Positions 58,677 through 64,000 of a stretch of 64,000 nt of DNA are shown here, piece by piece. Under the pieces are notes generated by a model. That model saw only the letters and a list, made by a program, of their open reading frames with translations. It did not search any database and was not told where the DNA came from. Location of the stretch: contig NZ_CP051884.1 of NCBI RefSeq assembly GCF_012931845.1, forward strand, positions 1,612,001 to 1,676,000, in the 5' to 3' direction. Position 1 is the stretch's first letter, and each line of letters opens with the position of its first letter. Origin of the DNA: Cellulomonas taurus. Its GTDB lineage: Bacteria > Actinomycetota > Actinomycetes > Actinomycetales > Cellulomonadaceae. The translations under genes and the position numbers were made by a program.

Positions 58677-59413
58677 TGCGTTACCGCGTTCCCTGTGTTC
58701 CCTGTGTTCCCTGTGTTCCCTGCGATCCGGCCGAGCAGGTCCGCGACGTCGGCGGGGCGGGACCACATCGGCCAGTGCCCGGTCGGCAGGTCCTCGTACC
58801 GGACGTCGTGCAGCTCGGCGAGCCCGCCGATCCAGGCCCAGCCCTCACTGATCGCGGCGCGGATCTGCTCACTGGTCAGCGAGGTGCACAGCACGGTGGT
58901 CGGCACGTTCAGGCGGCGGTCGTCGGTCAGCTCCGGCGCCTGCCGCACCGGCCCACCGGGTTCGGGCACCGCCCGGTCACGGAACCTGGCCAAGTGCTCC
59001 GGGGTGAGCCCCTCCAGGCTGTTCCCGTCCTCCTCCAGCTCCGCCCAGCTCGGCAGCGGCATCTCGGCGGCGGTGAAGTCCGGGTTCAGTGCCCCGGTCG
59101 CCGGGCCGGAGTCGACGTACACCGCATGCGCGACCAGCTCCGGTCGGCGGTCGGTGGCGGCGTAACCGGGCACCCCGGCCCCCGAGTGCACCGCCAGGAC
59201 CACCGGTTCACCCGCTGCCTCGATCGCGGCGACGACGGCGCGGACGTGCTCGTCCAGGGTGACCGACCCGCGGTCCGGGTGATCCGGCTCCAGGCCGGGC
59301 AGCGTGACGGCGGTGACCGCGTGCCCGGCGGTGCGCAGCAGGTCGGCGACCTCGTCCCATGCCCACGCGCCGAGCCAGAAGCCGGGGACCAGGACGATCG
59401 GTGCGGGTGTCAT
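58673..59413 (-). CDS. Alpha/beta-fold hydrolase
   Basis: This 246-residue protein has the fold landmarks IVLVPGFWLGAWAW (oxyanion), nucleophile elbow VHSGAGVPG (Ser near 75) and a late histidine in TGHWPMW. This group includes esterases and EstC-like hydrolases; substrate unknown. The C-terminus ends in a tandem Asn-Thr-Gly repeat coded by a 9-bp DNA repeat. ATG 59413 lies seven bases after a TACTGT hexamer. It is translationally coupled (GTGA) to the surface protein gene. Confidence 0.85.
   Translation of the reverse strand: MTPAPIVLVPGFWLGAWAWDEVADLLRTAGHAVTAVTLPGLEPDHPDRGSVTLDEHVRAVVAAIEAAGEPVVLAVHSGAGVPGYAATDRRPELVAHAVYVDSGPATGALNPDFTAAEMPLPSWAELEEDGNSLEGLTPEHLARFRDRAVPEPGGPVRQAPELTDDRRLNVPTTVLCTSLTSEQIRAAISEGWAWIGGLAELHDVRYEDLPTGHWPMWSRPADVADLLGRIAGNTGNTGNTGNAVTQ
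58688..58722 (-). repeat. 9-bp tandem repeat at the hydrolase C-terminus
   Basis: The unit GTTCCCTGT (plus strand) repeats three times plus a partial copy. It codes Asn-Thr-Gly repeats in the hydrolase and lies 12 bp from the start codon of the surface protein gene. Copy changes would stay in frame. Confidence 0.85.
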
Positions 59414-59420
59414 GCGCGTC

Positions 59421-59433
59421 ACAGTAGGCCTAC
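59421..59433 (-). promoter_or_regulatory. -10 and overlapping palindrome for the hydrolase-surface protein operon
   Basis: The minus-strand TACTGT (59426-59421) is at leaderless distance from the hydrolase ATG. The perfect palindrome GTAGGCCTAC (59424-59433) overlaps it and could be an operator half or a chance palindrome. Confidence 0.4.
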
Positions 59434-59532
59434 GGTCGGACATCTGCCGCCGTACGTCGGGTGCGGCGCCTTCCGGGAATCGGCGTGCCCGCCTGATCGA
59501 CACCTGCAGGAGGCGCTGAGTCGACTTCCTCG

Positions 59533-60456
59533 TCACACGTCAGTGGTGGCACACAGGTTGCGTCCGGGTTCGCGGTGCCCCACCGGCTCGATCTGGAAGG
59601 TCGAGTGCGCCACCGACACGTCGAAGTGCTCGGCCACGCACTCCTGCAGTTGGTCGAGGATCTGCGCGGTGTGGCCGTCGGTGAAGCAGGAGTCGTCCAC
59701 GGTGACGTGGGCGGTGATCACCGGCAGTCCGGTGGCGATCAGCGAGGCGTGCAGGTCGTGCACCCCGCGCACGTGCTCCATCCGCTCCAGGTGACCGCGG
59801 ACGGCGTCCAGGTCGAGTCCGGGCGGGGTGGACTCCAGCAGCACGGCACCGGTCTCGCCCAGCAGGCGCACCGCCCGGGGCACGATCAGCACCCCGATCA
59901 GCAGACCGGCCACGGCGTCGGCCTGCTGCCAGCCGGTGGTCGCGATCACGATCGCCGCGACGATCACGCCAACCGAACCGAGCGCGTCGTTGAGCACCTC
60001 CAGGAAGGCGGCCCGCAGGTTGAAGGACGCCGAGCGGCGACCTGCCAGCACCGCGAGGGACGCGAGGTTGGCGACCAGACCGATCACGCCGAAGACCACC
60101 AGCTCCGTCGACGGGATCTCCGGCGGATCGGTGAACCGGCGGACCGCCTCGACCAGCACGTAGACCCCGACCGCCAACAGCACGGCCGCCTGGGCCAGTG
60201 CCGCCAGCACCTCGGCGCGCCGCAGACCCCAGGTGCGGCGGGTGGTGGCGGGGCGGCGGATCAGGTGTGCGGCGAACAGCGCCATCGCCAGCCCGGCGGT
60301 GTCGGTGAGCATGTGCGCGGTGTCGACCAGGAGCGCCAGCGACCCGGTCCACCAGGCGCCGATCGCCTGGGCGAGCAGCACGACGGCGGTCAGGCCGAAC
60401 GCGATGGCGAGTCGGCGGCGGTCGTCCGGCACGGCGTGGCTGTGGTCGTGGCTCAT
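59533..60456 (-). CDS. Cation diffusion facilitator (CDF) metal transporter
   Basis: This 307-residue protein has six transmembrane helices and a cytoplasmic C-terminal domain. The metal site has HMLTD in helix 2 (near 49-53), while helix 5 has EVLND where zinc exporters commonly have HxxxD, so selectivity may differ. A His-rich N-terminus (HDHSH) fits metal binding. It is coupled by ATGA to the upstream ArsR-type regulator, indicating metal-inducible efflux, probably of zinc or a related ion. Confidence 0.9.
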   Translation of the reverse strand: MSHDHSHAVPDDRRRLAIAFGLTAVVLLAQAIGAWWTGSLALLVDTAHMLTDTAGLAMALFAAHLIRRPATTRRTWGLRRAEVLAALAQAAVLLAVGVYVLVEAVRRFTDPPEIPSTELVVFGVIGLVANLASLAVLAGRRSASFNLRAAFLEVLNDALGSVGVIVAAIVIATTGWQQADAVAGLLIGVLIVPRAVRLLGETGAVLLESTPPGLDLDAVRGHLERMEHVRGVHDLHASLIATGLPVITAHVTVDDSCFTDGHTAQILDQLQECVAEHFDVSVAHSTFQIEPVGHREPGRNLCATTDV

Positions 60457-60755
60457 CGTGCCTCTCCCGGGGTGTCGGTCGCCGGGACCAGTCGGTCGGC
60501 GTGGCGGAGCAGGGTGTCGAGGTGGTCCGGGTCGGCGAGCGAGTACCGGGACGACCTGCCGACCGTGCGCAGGGTGATCAGGCCGCAGTCCCGCAGCACC
60601 GCCAGGTGCACCGAGACGGTGCTCTGGGCGAGGTGCAGGTGATCGGTCAGCTCGCGGACCGAGTGCTCACCGGTGAACAGGTGGCGCAGGATGCTCAGTC
60701 GGGCGGGTTCACCGAGGGCACGGAACACGTCCGTCACGGTCGGAATCATCGTCAC
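60453..60755 (-). CDS. ArsR/SmtB-family metal-sensing repressor
   Basis: This 100-residue protein has a winged HTH: ALGEPARLSILRHLFTGEHSV, ELTDHLHLAQSTVSVHLAVLRDCGLI and RSSRYSLAD wing. There is no CxC motif of ArsR/CadC in the recognition helix; possible ligands are His and Asp residues of the C-terminal helix (DPDHLDTLLRHADRL), as in SmtB/CzrA alpha-5 sites. GTG 60755 lies six bases after TATCAT (leaderless). A perfect palindrome covers the start. Confidence 0.9.
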   Translation of the reverse strand: MTMIPTVTDVFRALGEPARLSILRHLFTGEHSVRELTDHLHLAQSTVSVHLAVLRDCGLITLRTVGRSSRYSLADPDHLDTLLRHADRLVPATDTPGEAR

Positions 60756-60766
60756 TCGACGATGAT
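60745..60766. promoter_or_regulatory. Palindromic operator overlapping the arsR promoter and start
   Basis: ATCATCGTC and GACGATGAT form perfect 9-bp arms around ACTC. The palindrome covers the -10 hexamer and the start codon of the ArsR-type gene, so binding would block transcription of the repressor-CDF operon. Confidence 0.75.
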
Positions 60767-60797
60767 AGCCACCGCTGCCCGCCGAGCGGAAGCCCTC

Positions 60798-60803
60798 TAC
60801 CCT
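60798..60803 (+). promoter_or_regulatory. Putative -10 element for leaderless acetyltransferase gene
   Basis: TACCCT ends seven bases before the ATG; no ribosome site between. It lies 32 bp from the ArsR-type operator on the divergent side. Confidence 0.5.
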
Positions 60804-60810
60804 GACCGGC

Positions 60811-61425
60811 ATGGTCACCGTCTCCGTCGCCAGTGGTGCTGCCGACCTGGATGCCGCCGCCGGGCTGCTCGCCGAGGGCTTCGCCCCCGACCCGCTGATC
60901 GCCGCGGTGGTGCCGGGCTCCGAGGAGACTCGTCGCGGTCGACTGCGGCGGTACTACCGCGGGGTGGTGCGCGGGTCGGACCCGGGTCGGGTGGTCGACC
61001 TGGCGCGTCGGGGGAGCGGCGAGGTCGTCGGGGTGGCGATCTGGCACGCACCCGGGGTCGCCGGCCGCGAGGAGTCGATGATCGATCGGGTGCGGATGGT
61101 CGTCGCGCTCGGTCGGTCGGGCGCCCGGGGGTGGCAGCGGATGGAGCGGGCGTTCGCCGACGTGCACCCCACCGAGCCGCACTGGTACCTCTCGGACGTC
61201 GTGGTCTCCGGCCGGGCGCGCGGCGAGGGGGTGGGCAGCACGCTGCTGGGCCACCGGCTGGCGATCGCCGACGCCGAGCACGCTCCGGCCTACCTGGAGG
61301 CGACCACCCCCGGCTCGCGTCGGATGTACGAACGCCTGGGCTTCACCGCCCGCGGCCCGGTGGACGGCCTGCCGGTCGGCGTGCACCCGCCGGAGCGGAT
61401 GTGGCGGGCCGCTACTCCCCGGTGA
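60811..61425 (+). CDS. GNAT-family N-acetyltransferase
   Basis: This 204-residue protein has a GNAT acyl-CoA motif VSGRARGEGVGSTLLGHRL (about 131-149) and the C-terminal strand region AYLEATTPGSRRMYERLGF. Substrate unknown. It is divergent from the arsR-CDF operon and converges with the DinB-like gene, with 14 bp of coding overlap at their 3' ends. Confidence 0.87.
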   Translation: MVTVSVASGAADLDAAAGLLAEGFAPDPLIAAVVPGSEETRRGRLRRYYRGVVRGSDPGRVVDLARRGSGEVVGVAIWHAPGVAGREESMIDRVRMVVALGRSGARGWQRMERAFADVHPTEPHWYLSDVVVSGRARGEGVGSTLLGHRLAIADAEHAPAYLEATTPGSRRMYERLGFTARGPVDGLPVGVHPPERMWRAATPR

Positions 61426-61900
61426 CGCCGTCCAGCAGTTCGCGCAGCACGTCCAGCTGCCCGGCGTGCCGGGACGTCTCCTCGATCAGGTGCAGCAGCA
61501 CCCAGCGCAGCTGCGCCGGGGGACCGGCCACACACTGCTCGTCCAGCCCGCGACCGGACAGGATCCGCCGACTCTCCGCGCAGGCGGCCTGGTAGTCGGC
61601 GATCGCCTCGGCCAGGGAGTCGGCCTCGGTGACCCGCCACTCGCCGTCCGGGTCGTCGTCGCTGCCGAACCTGCGGTCGTAGGGCAGCCCGGCGAACGTC
61701 TCGGCGACCCAGCTGCGCTCGACGTCGGCCAGGTGCCGCAGCATCCCGGTCACCGTGGTGGCCGAGGGCAGCAGCCGCCGGGCGCCGTCCTGGTCGCCCA
61801 GCCCCTCCGCCTTCAGCACCACCGTCGCGCGCTGGTAGTCGAGGAACAAGTCCAGGAGCGTGCGCTCGTCGCCGTGGATCCGGGTGTCAGGTCGTTCCAT
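61412..61900 (-). CDS. DinB-like (DUF664) protein
   Basis: This 162-residue four-helix-bundle protein has the DinB/mycothiol-dependent fold: TVTGMLRHLADVERSWV (His near 57), a central AIADYQAACAESR helix and VLLHLIEETSRHAGQLDVLRE (His near 137 and 141), a three-histidine metal site. Relatives include thiol-dependent S-transferases. It is divergent from the EI24-like gene by 27 bp and the two promoters overlap around GTGTGACAC. Confidence 0.88.
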   Translation of the reverse strand: MERPDTRIHGDERTLLDLFLDYQRATVVLKAEGLGDQDGARRLLPSATTVTGMLRHLADVERSWVAETFAGLPYDRRFGSDDDPDGEWRVTEADSLAEAIADYQAACAESRRILSGRGLDEQCVAGPPAQLRWVLLHLIEETSRHAGQLDVLRELLDGVTGE

Positions 61901-61927
61901 CGTCCGAGTGTGACACCCTGGCCCGCG

Positions 61928-62671
61928 ATGAACGGGTTCATGGACGGAGTCCGGCTGGCGGGCCGCGGCTGGGGCTGGTGGCGGCGCCGCACCGGGCTGA
62001 TGCTGCTCGGTCTGCTCCCGGCGGTGGTGGTCGCCGTCGTGCTGCTGGTCGCGGTTATCCTGCTGATCTGGCAGCTGGGCAGCATCGGTGACTGGCTGAC
62101 CCCGTTCGCCGACGACTGGAGTCCGGGCTGGGAACGCGCTGCCGAGCTGACCGCGCAGGCGGTGGTGCTGGCCGGTGTGCTGGTGCTGATCGTCGTCACC
62201 TTCACCGGTCTGACCCTGGCGGTGGGCGAGCCGGTCTACGACCGGATCTGGCAGGCGGTGGAGCGGGACACCACGGGTCAGGTGCCCTCCGGGTCGGTCG
62301 GGTTCTGGCGCGGTGCTGTCGACGGCCTGGGCCTGATCCTGCGCGGGATCGTGGTCGGCGCGCTGACGGCGCTGCTCGGCGTGATCCCGGTGGTGGGCAC
62401 CGTGCTCGGCTGGGTGGCCGGTCTGGTCTGCACCGGCTGGTTGCTGGCGGCCGAGCTCACCTCCCGGGCACTGCTGGCTCGCGGGATCGACCGTCGGGAG
62501 CGGGCACGGCTGATCCGGGCGCACCGGGGGCAGGCCCTGGGCTTCGGGGTCGCCACCCAGCTGTGCTTCCTGGTGCCGGGCGGGGCGGTGGCGACGATGC
62601 CGGCCGCGGTGGTCGGGTCGACGCTGTTGGCGCAGTCGATGGTCGCCGGGCGACCTTTACCTACCAACTAG
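61928..62671 (+). CDS. EI24/CysZ-like membrane protein
   Basis: This 247-residue protein has four to five transmembrane helices with long hydrophobic runs (about 24-48, 78-98, 137-160, 165-185, 215-240) and matches the EI24-domain pattern (FMDGVRLAGRGWGWW, PVVGTVLGWVAG, ELTSRALLARGIDRRERARLIR). CysZ relatives import sulfate; this actinobacterial group is not characterised. The stop lies inside the palindrome of the next promoter. Confidence 0.82.
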   Translation: MNGFMDGVRLAGRGWGWWRRRTGLMLLGLLPAVVVAVVLLVAVILLIWQLGSIGDWLTPFADDWSPGWERAAELTAQAVVLAGVLVLIVVTFTGLTLAVGEPVYDRIWQAVERDTTGQVPSGSVGFWRGAVDGLGLILRGIVVGALTALLGVIPVVGTVLGWVAGLVCTGWLLAAELTSRALLARGIDRRERARLIRAHRGQALGFGVATQLCFLVPGGAVATMPAAVVGSTLLAQSMVAGRPLPTN

Positions 62672-62681
62672 TAGGTAGACT
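62658..62681 (+). promoter_or_regulatory. TetR-type palindrome at the beta-galactosidase promoter
   Basis: TACCTAC (62658-62664) and GTAGGTA (62671-62677) form a perfect inverted repeat with a 6-base centre. A -10-like TAGACT (62676-62681) starts inside the right arm. Binding by a repressor would block the promoter of the following glycosidase gene. Confidence 0.65.
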
Positions 62682-62733
62682 CGCGGCGACCGCCCGGCAT
62701 CGTGGCCGGGACGCGCGCGAGGAAGGCTGAACG

Positions 62734-64000
62734 ATGGACCGGCTGCTGTTCGGGGCTGCGTACTACGACGAGTACCTGCCCACCGACCGGATCGACACCG
62801 ACGTCCGGATGATGCTGGACGCCGGGATCAACGTGGTGCGGATCGCCGAGTCGACCTGGAGCACGCTGGAACCCCAGCCAGGCGTCTTCGACTTCCACCA
62901 CATCGACCGGGCGCTGGACGCGTTCGAGGCCGCCGGGATCCACGTGATCGTCGGGACCCCCACCTATGCGGTGCCGTCCTGGCTGACCGCCTCGCACCCA
63001 GACGTGCTGGCCACCACCCGCGCCGGCGAGGGCCGGTACGGCGCGCGGCAGATCATGGACATCACCCACCCGACCTACCTGTTCCACGCCGAGCGGGTGA
63101 TCCGCGAGCTGATGGCGCACACCGCGCACCGACCGGCCGTGATCGGTTTCCAGCTCGACAACGAGACCAAGTACCACGACACCGCCGGTCGCGGCGTGCA
63201 GCGGAGCTTCGTCAAGCACCTGCGGCAGACGTTCGACGGTGACCTCGACGCCCTGAACGCCGCGTACGGCCTGGACTACTGGTCCAACCGGATCGACGCG
63301 TGGGAGGACGTGCCCGACGTCCGCGGCACGATCAACGGGTCGCTCGGCGCCGCCTTCGACGAGTTCCGGCGCGGGCTGGTGGTCGACTTCCTGGCCTGGC
63401 AGGCCGGGATCGTCCGGGAGTACGCCCGCGAGGACCAGTGGATCACCCAGAACTTCGACTTCGACTGGACGCCGGGCTGGTCCTACGGTCTGCAACCGTC
63501 GGTGGACCACTTCAAGGCGGCGCCCACCGTCGACGTCGCCGGGGTGGACATCTACCACCCGACCCAGTCCCGGCTGACCGGCACCGAGATCGCCTTCGGC
63601 GGCGACATGACCCGCTCGATCAAGGGCGGCGCCAACTACCTGGTGCTGGAGACGCAGGCGCAGGGCCAGCTCGGCTGGCTGCCGTACCCCGGTCAGCTCC
63701 GGCTCCAGGCGTACAGCCATCTGGCCAGCGGCGCCGACGGGGTCATGTACTGGCACTGGCACTCGCTGCACCACTCCTTCGAGACCTACTGGAAGGGGTT
63801 GCTGTCGCACGACCTGGCGTCGAACCCGACCTACGAGGAGGCCGGGGTGTTCGGCCGGGAGCTGGCGGCGCTCGGCGAGCGGTTCGGTCACCTGCGCAAG
63901 CAGAACCGGGTCGCGATCATGGTCAGCAACGAGGCGCTGACCGCGTTGCAGTGGTTCACCATCGAGACCGGCTTCATCGACGGGGTGTTCGGCAGCTCGA
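62734..64000 (+). CDS. GH42 beta-galactosidase, N-terminal part (3' end beyond window)
   Basis: The open frame runs past the right edge; 422 residues are visible. It is a GH42 (beta/alpha)8 enzyme: FGAAYYDEYLP at the start, RIAESTWSTLEPQPGVFDF, the acid/base Glu144 in GFQLDNETKYH and the nucleophile Glu306 in YLVLETQAQG. It probably hydrolyses terminal beta-galactosides from plant polysaccharides or oligosaccharides and appears intracellular (no signal peptide). GAGGAAGG precedes the ATG. It sits behind a palindromic operator. Confidence 0.93.
   Translation, partial: MDRLLFGAAYYDEYLPTDRIDTDVRMMLDAGINVVRIAESTWSTLEPQPGVFDFHHIDRALDAFEAAGIHVIVGTPTYAVPSWLTASHPDVLATTRAGEGRYGARQIMDITHPTYLFHAERVIRELMAHTAHRPAVIGFQLDNETKYHDTAGRGVQRSFVKHLRQTFDGDLDALNAAYGLDYWSNRIDAWEDVPDVRGTINGSLGAAFDEFRRGLVVDFLAWQAGIVREYAREDQWITQNFDFDWTPGWSYGLQPSVDHFKAAPTVDVAGVDIYHPTQSRLTGTEIAFGGDMTRSIKGGANYLVLETQAQGQLGWLPYPGQLRLQAYSHLASGADGVMYWHWHSLHHSFETYWKGLLSHDLASNPTYEEAGVFGRELAALGERFGHLRKQNRVAIMVSNEALTALQWFTIETGFIDGVFGSS

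Noticed and set aside
55893..59165. Long plus-strand open frame opposite the surface protein and hydrolase
   Set aside because: It has no domain features, and the minus strand codes a signal peptide, DUF11 repeats and a sortase motif.
62668..63891. Minus-strand open frame over the right end
   Set aside because: It is the shadow of the GH42 gene, whose catalytic motifs are in the plus frame.

Overview
The window comes from a very GC-rich actinobacterium, most likely a member of the Micrococcales close to Cellulomonas. This is inferred from base composition, heavy use of GTG starts, chained 1-4 nt gene overlaps, actinobacterial signature genes (mIHF, RbpA, PafB/PafC, Ppm1-type mannosyltransferase, helicase-dead PriA, HelY) and a GH42 glycosidase. 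Most of the window is core chromosome; accessory genes are concentrated after about 54.7 kb. No tRNA, rRNA, IS element, prophage or CRISPR array was seen.

Region 1 (1-10.1 kb) is a Gram-positive type IVa pilus locus: pilB (3' end only), pilT with a long Pro/Gln-rich N-terminus, pilC, the major pilin with its own hairpin, two further prepilins, a PilX-like protein with a beta-helix tail, pilD, then pilM-pilN-pilO. No outer-membrane secretin is present, as expected for a monoderm cell. Region 2 (10.1-15.2 kb) holds aroC-aroK-aroB, a SatD/DUF3307-like pair, efp and nusB. Region 3 (15.2-24.3 kb) is the pyrimidine operon pyrR-pyrB-pyrC-membrane protein-carA-carB-pyrF, with a PyrR-binding RNA leader that can mask the pyrR ribosome site and a strong hairpin at the end.

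Region 4 (24.4-34.3 kb) is housekeeping: mihF, gmk, rpoZ, coaBC, metK, priA, a HAD hydrolase, fmt, rsmB and rpe. Region 5 (34.3-38.7 kb) is an FMN-riboswitch operon, ribD-ribE-ribBA-ribH, ending in a PnuC-family transporter that is best read as a riboflavin importer. hisE-hisG and a PH-domain membrane protein follow. A non-coding array of 20-bp tandem repeats (40.6-41.0 kb) separates them from a convergent DUF3866 gene.

Region 6 (42.2-54.6 kb) runs pafB-pafC-small membrane protein, tatA-tatC, a lipid kinase, helY, an amidohydrolase, then lnt-ppm1 (lipoprotein N-acylation and polyprenol-phosphate mannose synthesis) and rbpA on the other strand. A canonical promoter, a 16-codon leaderless small ORF and a long hairpin lie upstream of lnt; rbpA has a SigR/SigH-type promoter.

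Region 7 (54.7-64 kb) holds a YbdK-type ligase, a 931-residue LAxTG sortase-anchored surface protein translationally coupled to an alpha/beta hydrolase, an arsR-CDF metal-efflux pair with a perfect palindromic operator, a GNAT acetyltransferase, a DinB-like protein, an EI24/CysZ-like membrane protein, and the start of a GH42 beta-galactosidase behind a TetR-type palindrome. A recurring theme is a TANNNT -10 hexamer 6-8 nt before the start codon at many genes, which suggests widespread leaderless transcription.
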